A DNA stretch of 64,000 nt from NCBI GenBank assembly GCA_002786065.1, contig NHNY01000023.1, positions 186,001 through 250,000 of the forward strand, written 5' to 3'. The notes under the pieces are model-generated. The model did not search any database. It was not told where the DNA came from and was given only the letters and a program-made list of their open reading frames with translations. Shown in pieces: positions 34,946 to 47,102 of this stretch. Positions within the stretch are counted from its first letter, which is position 1; each line of letters begins with the position of its first letter. Origin of the DNA: Microcyclospora pomicola. Taxonomy: Eukaryota; Ascomycota; Dothideomycetes; Capnodiales. The position numbers were made by a program, and so were the translations under genes.

Positions 34946-36337
34946 GCTTGCCCTGCTCGCTCGCTCGTGGGCTTTGTTTGCGGACGGCTTCGCGGCTGGG
35001 GTCCTCGCGGTGGGGATTGGTGCCGTGCTTCGGACTTGGAGGGCGAATGTTCACGAGCACTTCGCTGTCTTTGGAATTGACGCGTGAAGAGTTCTGTGCG
35101 ACGCTGAGCTGGTGGTCAAACGAGCATCGAGGTCTGACACACGCACTTATATGTGTACCGAGTCCACTATCTCGAGCCATCGCCAAGCTGGCGGCACTCA
35201 TTCATGGCCCCGTCCGCGTTGATCCAACCATTTCGCCACGCTCGTATCATGCTGTCATGAGCCTCGCTCGTACCTCCCTTGTGTGACCACAGCCATTGAC
35301 GGGACTGGGATCTGTGATTCCAGACATGGTGATACAGCCTGGAGAGCGACCCATGTTCCCCAGAGAGATTGAGCCCTGCAAATGTGCCCGTGAGAGATCT
35401 TTCCATGCTTTATATCGGAGGACGTACGAAACAACTGCTTGACACCGAGATTCATTCATAGCAGGGTTCTAAACCCCACGCACCGTGTCGACTCACGACT
35501 GTGTTACGTCTGGAGATGTCGAGACAAGCGCGGATAAATCTGATGTTGTTGACCCGACCCATCCCATCCTCGCCACCTGTACCCAAACCTTACCACAGAC
35601 TGCTGCTTCACCATAGAATCAGCACCTCATGTCGCATTGCTACAACGTGTAGGGCCTTATGCCGGCCAGCTTGTATGGTAAACTTCCGGTTGTGTTCCTA
35701 GCTGACCGCAACTGTGTCCGTCTAGACGTCCTTGCTGGAGCACATCGATCTGGGTTCGCCATGGCGCCCGTCGCAGAGGCTTCTCAAATGTCTTGCACCG
35801 CTACATGTTGACGTCAAGGGGACTGTTCTCCAGGCCGAAGTCCACGTTACATTCTTACTGTTGACGGCGCACGGAAGTGTTCTGGCAGCAAAGCATGAAA
35901 TACCCTCGTGGTGGCAGGTCTGCACCTTGACGTCTCACACTCACTCGTAGCATAATCAGGGAGCAAGTTTTCCCGGTTCGTGTATGATGGGTATCTACTG
36001 TGAAGACACGATGATGGCGACGTTGGCAGCAGATTATAAACAGTATATTAGGTAAGGTGCTGCATGTGTAATGCAAGGTGTGGACATGGAGTTGTAATCG
36101 GTTGTATGAATAGATGCATATAAATATCCCAAGTGAGGGACTACTGCATATACGAGCGTCTATGCATGAACATCCTAGTGCAGGTGGGGGAACTACATCG
36201 AGAACTCTCCTCCCACTCGTACTCGTCTATTCTCTGTCCCGGAATGTTCACCACCATTGCGTCTTGGGTCTGAAGCCGTGGTATCAAGCCAATCAGTAAG
36301 GTATGTTGACGAGAAGGAGCTGGTCTCCGAGAGGACG
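34946..36337. other. Long intergenic region upstream of the TIR gene
   Basis: 1.4 kb with no supportable gene. It contains a perfect CRE, TGACGTCA, at 35809-35816 and TGACGTCT at 35928-35935. The reading frame of the TIR gene is open for 81 bases before its first ATG, so an upstream exon cannot be ruled out. Confidence 0.5.
35809..35816. promoter_or_regulatory. Perfect CRE palindrome TGACGTCA
   Basis: The exact ATF/CREB site, about 520 bp before the TIR-protein start, with a seven-of-eight match (TGACGTCT) at 35928-35935. The neighbouring atfA gene codes for a factor of the family that binds this site. Link is inference; one such octamer is expected by chance per 64 kb. Confidence 0.35.
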
Positions 36338-38790
36338 ATGATGCGCAACGTTGGCGCGGCACTGCTGGCCAAACATGGCGTTCGTAGGGTAGAGCTACCA
36401 ACGCATGCGCCTCAGCTTGCCTCATCTTTGAAACGGTATCCGGAATCTCGAATCAAAGCACAATCCCTGTCGCGGCGATGTCTCCATGTCAAATATTGTC
36501 AATCATTCCATGGACGTTTCTCACGCTCGATCCAACGATGGTGCAGTCCTATTGCTGCCGTGGCTGGCCTCGCCATACTCGCTTGTTACCTGCAACAAGG
36601 CGGAGAGGTGTTACGATCGACATGCGCAGAATCACAAATTCAGACCAACGAGACTACTACGCCAGATCGCAAGGCTGATCCTATGCGCACCAACGATTCA
36701 GTGCACGCGAAATTACTCAACGAGTTCGAAATGTACATGGACCGAGCACTAGACTTTAGCGAAGCAGCCCTCTGGGAATACGCTGCTAAGATGCTAGATG
36801 AAGCGGCTCGACTAGTCGCGAGAATGAACGCTCACGAGATGTATCTGCAACGCGTGCTTACGGAGCGTGGAGGGATTGAGAGAAGGCTTGGTGACTACCA
36901 AGCGGCCATCCGGTCTCTTGAACAGGCGCGAGATCTGAATCCAGCTGATGACTTGGCAGAAGCGACCATTATTGGCGAGCTGGGCGTCGTTTACTTACAG
37001 CTAGATCGATACGGAGAAGCGGCAACCATGTTTGACGAGCAGTATAAGCTCTGCGCAAAGCTAGCTGGATTGAAGGACAATCCGGATACGACCAGCGCCA
37101 GTCATGCATCTCCATCGTGGGCATCGTGCTTATCAGACTCAGATGCTTCGCGGGAGGCGACCATGAGATGGAAAGCTTATGGCCAAACATGCAGAGCTGT
37201 CGGTAACCTTGGTCTTGCCGAGTATCACATTGCTGTAGAGCAGCGGGGCAGAACGCAGGCGCCGTTTGTCAAAGACCAGCATCTTCTTGATGAAGCCATT
37301 CGACACCTGCACCTTCGTATACGAATGGCCCAGGACCTACAGGACCCGGCGCTTTTCGGTTCAGAATCCAATCCCTTGACTCGTGCCAAATCCTGGCAGT
37401 CTATCGGCTGGGATCGTCTCACGCTTTGCTACGTAGCTAAAGGAGAGAACGAGAGTGCCGTCGAATCTGGTCGCCAGTCCCAGAAGCTCACACAAGATTT
37501 TCAGTCTAAGGACCCCACGATCCGGGCAATGTCGCGGTTCTACTACGGTTATGCGCTGTTCCACAACGGTCAAAGTGAGGCAGCGAAAGAACGGTGGAAC
37601 TTTCGAAACAGTGAGGACCGGTGTACTGCTGTGATCGCAATGTACAAAGAACCATCGCAAGAGAAGTACAGCTTTCTCGAGCTGCTGCGCTCACAGGACG
37701 TCGATTTCGATGGTTACGATGAGCAAGGCTATAGTGCCCTGGACTATGCTATTCTGAGCCAGGATGATGACTTCAGATATATCGTTTGTGATGGGTTGCG
37801 ACAGGAGTTCACTCGGAAGTATGGCGACCACCCAAGAGTAGTCGCGGAGCGTATTAGAGAACAAACCCAGGAGGCAGAACGCCGGGTCCAGTATCGAGAG
37901 GTGTTTCAAAAGGTCTTCCGACCAGCATTACTGATCAATGCTCATCGGGATGGTGATGTTCTAACTAACGCAGCAATGAGAGACTGCATCCACCAGTTGA
38001 GGAAGCAGTACGAAGTCTTACTCGCCAGCAACAAAGAGCAGCGAAAGACCTTCGACAACTTTAAGTACATGCGTTACACCGACTTCAAGACGAAGCTAGG
38101 AAAGCTTCCCTCACCGAGTGATGCAGACGACATGCAACTTGTTCGTCGACTGCTACACAACTATCAGTATGAGCCAGGGGCGAAAGACAAGTATGTTGTC
38201 TTTTTCTCCTATCGATGGTTAGGCCACAATGCGCCCGATGATGCCAGACAGACACAATACTCTCGGATGAAGAAGGCAATGGCGTCATTCATGGACCAGC
38301 ACCAGGAGCTTGATGAGGATGAAGTTGGTATCTGGCTGGTAAGCATTGCCAACATCGATTACCACGACTCTGTAAAGCTGACGACAACTTCAAAATGTAG
38401 GACGTGGCATCCATCGATCAAGTGGACAAAGATGTCAATGGCAAACAACGCGGGATCAATGCCCTTCCGCTCATTGTCGCCCAGTGCAACGCAATCGTCA
38501 GCCTCGTGGACGATTCGTATTTCGAGCGGGCCTGGTGCCGGGTCGAGGTGCAGATGATGCAGATTCTGAGAGACTCGTACGGATTGCATGAATGCTGGAA
38601 TGACGTTCTCGACCGTGACGGCCAAGGAGAGCCAGGCCTTCACTCGGCGCAAAGCATGCCCTTGATCGAGGATACTTTGATGTACACCACACACTCGAAT
38701 GAGAAGCAGAAGCTGAGACTATCACACGTTGGCGACGAGCACACCGTGAAGTTCCTGGTCAGGCAGAGTAAGATATTGGGACGGATTTGA
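36338..38790 (+). CDS. Membrane-anchored TPR / ankyrin-like / TIR-domain protein
   Basis: Exons 36338-38338 and 38401-38790 (intron GTAAGC..TGTAG, phase 0) give 796 residues. Order: basic leader poor in acidic residues (1-67); one hydrophobic helix (about 70-88, IAAVAGLAILACYL); TPR-like helix pairs (about 130-240, e.g. RRLGDYQAAIRSLEQARDL, then further units to about 420); an ankyrin-like stretch (about 444-488, DEQGYSALDYAILS); a helical linker; and a TIR domain (about 617-745). The TIR evidence is KYVVFFSYRWLG (strand A, compare FLSFRG), GIWLDVASIDQ, LPLIVAQCNAIVSLVDDSY and ERAWCRVEVQMM, where Glu716 sits at the place of the catalytic glutamate in WCxxEL of plant TIR NADases. The spliced junction falls inside the TIR and restores it. 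Leader and helix suggest a mitochondrial or other membrane anchor (inference). Role unknown; cell death or NAD signalling is possible. Confidence 0.75.
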
Positions 38791-40017
38791 TCGTGATGCT
38801 TTCTGGTCCGTAGCACGGTAGTCAGAACATAGTACTAAGCGCAGAGCAGCAGCCTTGTAGACTCCAAGCTCACCGTAAGCAAATGTGTGCTCAGACCTGC
38901 ATAGGCATAGGCCCTGTCTGTGATTCCTGTACCTCAGAAAGCAGGTGTGAACCAATCAAAGTAGGGTATGGGATGAGTCTGGGAGCCCACGGCTGTTTAG
39001 CCATGAGCTTAAGGTGACGTCTCGCCAACGCGCACATCGCGCAATCTTCCGCAGGCACACAAGACCAGGGTGGACCTGCAATTCCGATGATCCAGGATGA
39101 GTGTAAGCACTGGATTCCTCTTGTCATCGGCCCACTGCGCCAGGTCCCACTCCGTTCAAGCGAAACTTTGTCGTGGCGCCAATGTCTCTAGGGTGGCGAC
39201 ACGGAGTCAGGGAAGAAGCTGTTGACCTGTCACTGGAAGGAGATGTGGTTTGAGATGCGGCAGCCATGACTTGATAGTTCGTCTGCAGCGATCGCACTGT
39301 ATCCTTTCCGAGCGACACTGAGGTAAGGTAGATGATGAGTTGAAGAGAGCTCGTCCGGCTTCCCCCACGCAGCGGATGTTTGTGTTTCGGCAGGCTGCTC
39401 TGCCGACCGGCTGTTGGCGCTTGGCGCAGGGCGTGCGTGATAAGCATGCAATGCTATATCGAGCAATGAAAGGTCAAGATCAGGAACGATATCAGCGAGA
39501 TGCCGTACCTGCATCAGCACGTAAGGTAGCTTGCCAGTAGCACTGAAGTCTTGTTCCCCTCGTTACATCGCCTCTCGTATGCTCCCGGCATGGATCTGCT
39601 GGAAAGAGGTCTGGCCGTCTCATCTTGGTGAAGACGCTCGATCTGATCATTGATCGGCAACGGAGTGGGAGCGACAGATGTGGGCGCGGGGACCAGGGTC
39701 TTTAGTCGTCGGCCAACTGACTCTGACCTGGTCGCGAGTGGAGCGCCATCCATCCGCCGCTACCATCGACCAGCGTCAGCCAGTCTGCAGACTCGAAATT
39801 CGCAGGCCAACGTCGTTGCTGCTGAGAGCACGACGAACGAGGCAGCAAGCCGAGAGGTCGGGGCCGACTCCATCTCCAGTTTGGTCACATTCGTTGTCGC
39901 CTTGCCTTGCAAGGAATGCATGAGCAAGGTTTGCATGGTGGCAGCTCGGGAATCGCTGTGCCCAACTGACGAGCACATCGGCCGCCGGTACATCGCTGAT
40001 TGAGGCTCGCGCGCCGA
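38791..40017. other. Intergenic between TIR gene and BUD2
   Basis: 1.2 kb. Contains TGACGTCT at 39015-39022. The plus-strand frame 39650-40003 has Ser/Arg-rich protein-like composition (FSRRPTDSDLVASGAPSI) and might be a 5' exon of the RasGAP gene, but I could not find a clean splice joining it. Minus-strand 38891-39127 has a CVPAEDCAMCAL run that could be a decayed relative of the CGH proteins; weak. Confidence 0.4.
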
Positions 40018-43000
40018 ATGCCGCATGGTTCTTCCGGCAAATTGTCCATGTTCAACACCACCCGGAGCAAGAGCGCTCGCTTAGGTGGAAACATGGATGT
40101 TCCTGAGGGAGCTGGTCAGAATGTTGGAGCCAGCAGGAGATGGACCATAGGCAAAGCTCGAGGCTTTTCCATCTCGCAACACTCGATATCCACCCCACCT
40201 CCCGCGACGGCCGCAACCACAATCACCAGCACAACAACAACGACCACCACGCTCGCGTCTCGAGCACCATCTCATGGTCAATGGAATGCCAGCACCATTC
40301 GAGCTGTAACTTCCGTGGACGACTTCGACTACATCTCTCGAGCGCAAGACTCCCCCAAACAAAGCACCCCAAGCTTCAACAGGACCGTCTCACAGCCATC
40401 CACCACTACCGCTGTCGAGAGGCCACACGCGTTGTCGTCGCCTCTGACCAGCTCGGGCTCGGCGTCGCAGAGTCGGGCGCAGTTCTCACGTGCACACGAA
40501 TGGGATCGCCAAGGGCAGCTCGGGCAGCTGAAACGCATTGATCCGCAGAACCCTCCCAACGGCAGACATACACCAGCTGGAATGCTAGCCCACAGCGGGA
40601 ATAGAAGCGCGAGTAATGGACATAGAGCTACCCCGGAAAATAGCACAAGAGCACGTCCTAGGGCTGTCGACGAGCGCAGTAGACGGGATCGCTCGCCAAC
40701 AGCAATGTCATTGAGGAGCAAGAATCGGACGGGCAGCATCCACGATCCCGACAGTACCACACCCCATGCGGTGGAATATCTGGCGTCGGTACCTGCAAAC
40801 ACGGGCCTGCCAGCTGCGCCAACGATGTCATCTTTCAACACTCCAACACAGGCAGTGAGCCAACCGGAACCTGGGAGCAGACGATCGACCTCTCCGCTAT
40901 CTCCTCAATCGTTCGGCTCCGACGCCTCTCCGCTGCCATCCGCGAGCCATCGACGAGTCAAGCATTTGATGCGCACATTGAACGGCGGGACTAGCGGAAG
41001 CGTCCTCATCCGGTCTACGTCGAGCAGTTTGTGGACACAATCGTACTGCTTCACTGATGAGATCTCGGGTGCACTCATGTGTGAGTCTCAGAGCAGCGAG
41101 GGGCCCCACCGCACGCTGATTGCAGACCTGCGAGGGTGTACCGTACGACCGCGTTTTGAAGGTGATACACCGTACCTGGAAGTGAGCTCGTCACGCAGGG
41201 GATCGCCGGTCCAGCTCAAACTCATGACTCAAGTAGACTTTGATGCCTGGTACGCGACTCTGTTGTTTTGGGCAAGCGGTGGCCAGCCTCCGCCACCACC
41301 GGGCCCTTCATCCTCGAAGACCTATGACAATGGCGGCAACAGGCCACCGCCACCAGCCGCCCCACGTCGCCAGTCATCCGCACACGTTGAAACACTTCAA
41401 GGGCACCGTGAGCGAGCCATGAGTAGTAAGAGCGAGCGACGGAAGTCGATGGTCAGCTCGCATAAAGAATCACCGGTGATCAAAATTGGGAAGATGATCT
41501 TTTGGGATACGAGCACATATACCAACAGCGCTCCTCCGCTCGCCTCATCAGGAAGTATCATGAACGCACGACCAGCCATCCATCGATTGCAGAGCTTTGG
41601 ATCGAGACGATGGCGACGCATCAGCGGGCAGCTACGCGAAAATGGCGAGCTCAAGCTACATTCAGACGCGGACAACAGCCTCATATCCGTCGTTGAGCTG
41701 AGCCAACTGAGTAGGTGTGCTCTACAGAGATTGGACTCGAGCGTACTAGATTGCGATTTTTGCATTGGCATCTATCCGCAGTACATGGCTGTGGGCACGC
41801 AGACCCAGCCAGGGTTTGTGAGGCCGATATTTCTCAGCCTCGAAAATCGCGTGTACTACGAAGTATGGTTTGTATTGTTACGTGCCTTTACCGTTCCACA
41901 ACTATATGGTCCCTCGTACTCAGCCTCGGAGGATAATACTGATGAGCAAGAGGACCTGGCAGCATTGCCCGCAACTACGACACACAACATGTTTCGGGTA
42001 GAGAGGAGTCTCATGGTGAGGATAATCGAAGCCAAACTCTATCCACCTACAAGTGCGGTGAGCTCAGAAGCAGGATTTATTGGTGGCTACGGCAGACCCG
42101 TCACCGGGAACGCCAAGGACTCGCAGGGTTTCTATGCAGAAGTTCTCTTAGACAACGAGACGAGAGGAAAGACGGTGATCAGACACGACGTTGCGAACCT
42201 TGCATGGGGTGAGAGCTTTGAGTTTCTAGATCTACCTTCCACTTTACAAAGTGCAAGCGTGGTGGTCAAACGTCGACCGCCGGACCTCAATCAGCCGGTC
42301 GAGCACAAGGTTGGCCATGATACGTTCACCATGAATGGCGATCCTCATGGTGGTTACACTGGTATCAACGCCGACGTCTCGTGCGGCAGGGTGGATATCA
42401 GCGAGCTTGAGGAGGAGAAGGAGGTCGAGAAATGGTGGCAGTTGACCAATGCACTTGGCGAACGCGTGGGCGACATCCTCATCAAGGTTCGAGCGGATGA
42501 GCGGGTGATCTTGATGGCTCGCGACTATCAACCACTCAGTGATCTTCTGCATCGCTTCAGCAGCAACCTGACTCTACACATTGCTCACATCATGCACTCC
42601 GATCTCAAGCGATTGAGCGACTGCTTACTGAGCATTTTCCAAGTCTCTGGCAACGTCAGCGACTGGCTCATCTCCCTTGTCGAGGATGAGGTAGATGGCC
42701 TTCACAAGGACACCCCTATCAGCCGTATGCGGCAAAATAAGCGTTTGGGCAGTGAAGCAAGCATTGACCACTCCGGCAAAGGTGGCCCGCCGCTCAACCG
42801 GGAAGCTCTTGTGCGAGACTTGAACAAGAATGCTACTATCGAAGCCAACCTTCTGTTTCGAGGCAACACACTGCTCACCAAAAGTCTCGATACGCATATG
42901 CGACGTGTAGGCAAAGAGTATCTCGAGGAATGCTTGGCAACGAGTCTTCAGGAGATCAATAGCATGGATTTGGAGTGCGAGGTCGATCCAAACCGGGTTC

Positions 43001-44595
43001 CCAACTCTAATGACCGGGACCGTAACTGGCGCCGGCTGAATAGTGCCACTGCAGAGGTGTGGAGATCGATCCTGGAGAACAGAAAGAGATGTCCGATTGA
43101 ATTGAGGATCATATTCAAGCATATACGCGCTTGTGCCGAGGACACCTACGGCGACTTCTCGAGGAACGTGAGCTACAGTAGTGTGAGCGGATTCTTGTTC
43201 TTGCGATTCTTCTGTCCAGCGGTCCTGAATCCCGGCTTGTTTGGACTGTTGAAAGGTCAGTACCCAATACAGTGATAAAGAGCGAAAACTAACTCCTTGC
43301 TAGACGAGGTCAAGCCGCGAGCGCGACGCACTCTGACTTTGATTGCTAAGTCGCTGCAGACCATGGCCAACCTGGCATCGTTCGGGACCAAGGAGCACTG
43401 GATGGAACCTATGAACAATTTCCTCAATACTCACCGTGAGAGTTTCAAGCAGTTCATAGACGATGTGTGCGTTGTCCCGGCGACCATTCCGGGATCGACG
43501 CAGAAGTCGTCCACCAGCGCCTCTCCGGCCTACGCGCCCGGATACTTCAGCTCGGAAACAAATCTAAGCTATACCACCCCTATGACCATCATGCAGCGAC
43601 TACCTCCCACCAGTCGGGAAGGATTCCCCAGTTTACCTTACCTGATCGATCAAGCTAGGGCTTTTGCAGACCTCGTTCAGTTGTGGTTGGAAGCTATCAA
43701 CCCGAAGCCGTCAGCCTTGGATAACACCATCACCATTCACTCGAACGTGAACAAGAAGTTGGATTTGTTCCAGATGATACAGTCCGAGCCTGACATGTTG
43801 GCTTTCCACGAAGCTTGCGAGACTCTCAACCTGAAAACATTGGAAAGTCTCAACCGTGCTGAAAGAGCAGATCCGCGACGGAGCCGAAGCGATATCGGGA
43901 CATTGGATCCAATTGCTTTGATCGATTCGCTGCACAGTAGTGCTGATACCGATGGCCATCTCAGTGACGACACGCAGACACGCCAGTCTCTGGATGTGTT
44001 CGCCAACAGCGCTGTAAACGAACCCTCCATCTTACCTCCCGGGATGGCGAGATCAAGGGGACTTGGAATACAGCAATTGTCCAACCAACGAGAGTGGGAT
44101 CACATGACAGATGATGAGGGACCTGAGAGCCGACCCTACAACTATATCCCAAAAGGTTCTGTTTCGGCTGCAGCCTCCACATATGACCTCCCACATTCTC
44201 ATTACCGCGAACGGCCAGGGTCCGCCGGGATCGCTGGCAGCGTTTCCAGTATCCAGGACAGCTTCCGGCGTGTCCTTGCCAGCCGCGGCTCCGATCATTC
44301 CCCGATGCCCGGTTGGGCGGGCGGCAGTACCGTATCGAGCACGGTGAGCAGCGACACGGAGCACCCACCCACCGCACTGCCCAGCTATGAGCGCGAGATC
44401 CGCCATCGTGAGCGACGCGCGGCCGCACGCGATTTGATCACCCAACATGTCGAGCAAGCACGGGTGAAGGCGGCGGAGAAGCGGGAGAAGAAGGAATCGA
44501 AGCCCAAGACGCCGCTCGCTGCACTGCGGAAAAAGAAGAAAGACCGCGAGGCGGCAAGCAGTGCTGGGAGGCAGGATGAGTCGCAGCAGGAGTAA
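40018..44595 (+). CDS. BUD2: Ras-family GTPase-activating protein, Bud2/Cla2 type
   Basis: Exons 40018-43255 and 43304-44595 join in phase 1 to 1509 residues. A long Ser/Thr/Pro-rich disordered N-terminus is followed by PH-like segments (TLIADLRGCTVRPRF, FDAWYATLLFW), a C2-like domain (RSLMVRIIEAKLYP, GFYAEVLLDNE, GESFEFLDLP), and the RasGAP domain with FLFLRFFCPAVLNPGLFGL; the intron falls directly after, and DEVKPRARRTLTLIAKSLQTMANLA completes it. LFRGNTLLTKSLD carries the arginine-finger region. This C2-RasGAP layout is that of Bud2, GAP for the Rsr1/Bud1 GTPase in polarity. A basic, Lys-rich tail ends the protein. The true start is uncertain: an in-frame stop lies just before 40000, so a 5' exon is possible. 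Confidence 0.88.
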
Positions 44596-45356
44596 GCTCC
44601 TGTTTTAGAACAAGCTTGAGCAAGCCACGGTATGATGGGCTGGGTGCTGGCGTTGATGATGATGACGACGACAACGTCACACGGACAGGTGATTTCGACA
44701 TTGATGAAACGGCATACCATGACTTTTTCCAAAGGATCCATCGGACGGAAAAGTCCGCGAGGCGTTGTTATTTTTCCGCGATTTCGCCGGGTTTCGCTTC
44801 TATACCTCCTTTTGTTTCTCTTCATCTGTTCTTTCGTCATTGGAATCCTCCTCTGACCGGCTTTTATATCTTACTTGTCTACGGACGAAGCATTTTGATC
44901 GAACCACCTTTTTTCGTCGCGAGAATGAAAGTTCCGAAACCAGTGCAAGACTATCTGCACTCCATTTCTCCACGCTTCATGCGTCGTTTCACATCGTGTC
45001 TGTGATTTATGATGCCGTGTCTTACTCGTGACTGTTAAGCTAGGAGCGAACTCAGCTGGCGGAAATAAGCCCTCATCTAGTGTTGCAGGCCTCGTCAGAG
45101 AAACCCTCGGAATGGAGCTTAGGCAAGGTGTTCATCGAGCTATATGCATCTAGTGCGTCCTGGCCCACCCATTCAACTCTACCAGCATGTCCACTCGCAA
45201 TGATACAATACGACGTTCCAGGAAAGGTACTACTAGGACTCAAACCTCCACCATTTTACTTCGCCATTCCCCACCACCCTTTCTGCCAATCTCCCAGAAC
45301 ATAAGATATCGCCGCCAACCCACCAATCACCTGAATAACACCCTCACTCCGCGCCA
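44596..45356. other. Intergenic between convergent BUD2 and BTB gene
   Basis: 761 bp of 3' flank. A GATGATGATGACGACGACAA low-complexity run lies near 44655-44675. No gene I can support. Confidence 0.6.
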
Positions 45357-46581
45357 TTACTGCTCCTCCCACACTTCCCTCGGCTGCTCCTGGCACTTCT
45401 TCGTCGTGTTGTGCTCGTGCCAGACACATGCGCTCCCGTGCCGGGCATCCGGCATGTCTGCGCGGTGGAGATGGATCAGGGTGTTGATGTAGTCTGTCGT
45501 CAGCATCTGGTTCGCGGTGAGGACGTTTTGCATTGAGGTGGAGATGTAGTTGATATCACTGCTCAGGGAGGAGCCTGGGGATGGCACGTAGCATTAGCAT
45601 GTATCTTCATGGAAAGGTGAGTTCGAGGCAGCCGTTGGGGGGGTTACCTTCGGGCCCGCCTTCGGTCAAGGCTCTGAAAGCTGCGCTGGAGACCAGGAAC
45701 CATCGCATCGGATTCGGAGTCGAGGTGCAGGAGTAGATGTACTCAAGTCGGTAGGGAGACGCGGTATTGTGCTCGGTAGCGTAGTAATTACGCACGAGGT
45801 CCATCACTACCAGGACGTTAGCAGCTTTCCTGTAAGTCTCATGCGCAACAGATTGATGACGGGTACAACGGACCTTCGTTCTGCAGGCTCTCGCACTCCC
45901 ATAGTCTGGCCAGCACGTACAAGCCAAGGTAATGCTGCGTGGTGTGGAAATCGGTCGGGCCGTTCAGTTTCTCGCCATACAGCCACTTTCCGAACAACGC
46001 CATGCTCATCTCCTCGGGTTCGCGGACTGTACAGACGCTGCGGTATTGGGTCTGATCCTGGGGGATGTTTGAGGCATGGATTCTCTTCCAGTAAGGGGAT
46101 TTGGCGGTCAGCGTGGCGGTGTCAAATTCGAAGGCTTTTTCGGAGTGGCCGGAGTAGACAATTGTGCGGCCAGGGGTAGCGAGAGGGCCTTGGACGCGAA
46201 GTCTGGGGTTGTAGGCGAGCGGCTGCTTGGTCTCATCAGTGACAGAATTCTAGGTGCGAGAGGAGGACAGTCGTGATCTTTTGACAGCACGACGAAGTGA
46301 CGGACATGATCAGGATCTGCGATGCCGCGAACTGGATGGTTCACCTCAGATATCGACCGCTCGCCTGATCCTGCTTCAGATTGCTTTAGGGGTTTTTTTC
46401 CATGATCGAAGTCAACCTTCGAGGAACCTGTTGACAAAATGCGAGAGGCATCGATAGAGGCACGTCTGGACTTCGGCTCCTCTGCTGACGCATAGGGAGT
46501 GAGCTCGTTTTCGTGACCGATCAGATGGCTGTTAGGAGCTGAGTTGGTGCGATGGACCGGTGAATCTAGATGGTTTGACAT
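45357..46581 (-). CDS. BTB/POZ-domain protein
   Basis: Four exons on the minus strand, 46581-46345, 46222-45874, 45806-45648 and 45574-45357, give 320 residues; phases agree (0, 1, 1). The first exon is a disordered Ser-rich leader. The BTB fold follows: RTIVYSGHSEKAFEFDTATL (the usual strand-helix opening), KSPYWKRI, EEMSMALFGKWLYGEKL, YLGLYVLARLWECESLQNE and then VMDLVRNYYATE. The intron acceptors were chosen because they restore this fold and have good branch sites (GCTAAC before 45807). The C-terminus ends with a Cys/His pattern (HGSACVWHEHNTTKKCQ). Fungal BTB-only proteins often act as Cul3 adaptors or in heterodimers; no specific partner can be named. Confidence 0.8.
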
Positions 46582-47102
46582 GAATGCTTCTGGTATCAGT
46601 CACCACTAAAGCGTGCGCCTTGCTAGGTAAATCTGAGGATGTATAGGATGTTTTGTCGATGTTTGTTGGAACTGGAGAAGTAGAGAATGAAACCCCCAGG
46701 CAGTGTTGGTGTTTGTGTAGCTTGACGTGCGCGGTAGGCAGGTGAGTTGCGAATGGTCAAGCAGTCAGCCTCTCATGAACGGAGGCAGGAGTTGGTCGAG
46801 CCCAGTTGCCTTGGAGCTGAGATGCAGCTTGATTCGTACAATAGATCTAGTTACACGGCATTATCGCACAACAACAACCGGAATACCAGGCACACCATAC
46901 TTACGCGTGCTTGGTCGAAAATGACTTGGAGGACACCATCTGGTTCATGGCGTAACATGGCCACTTACCGGATAACAAAATTGAAGTAGATGTTGCGAAA
47001 AGAAATTGCGATTTGATGCTCGTACTCACAAGGGAAACCTGGCGAGCCGGTCTCGTTTTCGCAAGTTTATGTACACATGTTGTTACAGCGTCATCCCCAG
47101 GT
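46582..47102. other. Intergenic
   Basis: 521 bp between two minus-strand genes: BTB-gene promoter and SDHAF2 3' flank. Nothing else seen. Confidence 0.6.

Noticed and set aside
38891-39127. Minus-strand frame with CVPAEDCAMCAL as a third CGH protein
   Set aside because: Lacks the MC...CGH start and the fixed spacing; at best a decayed relative, so not annotated.
46108-46344. Read-through of the BTB gene's first exon
   Set aside because: Continuing without splicing gives a sequence without a fold; splicing at 46344/46223 restores the BTB start RTIVYSGHSEKAF in phase.
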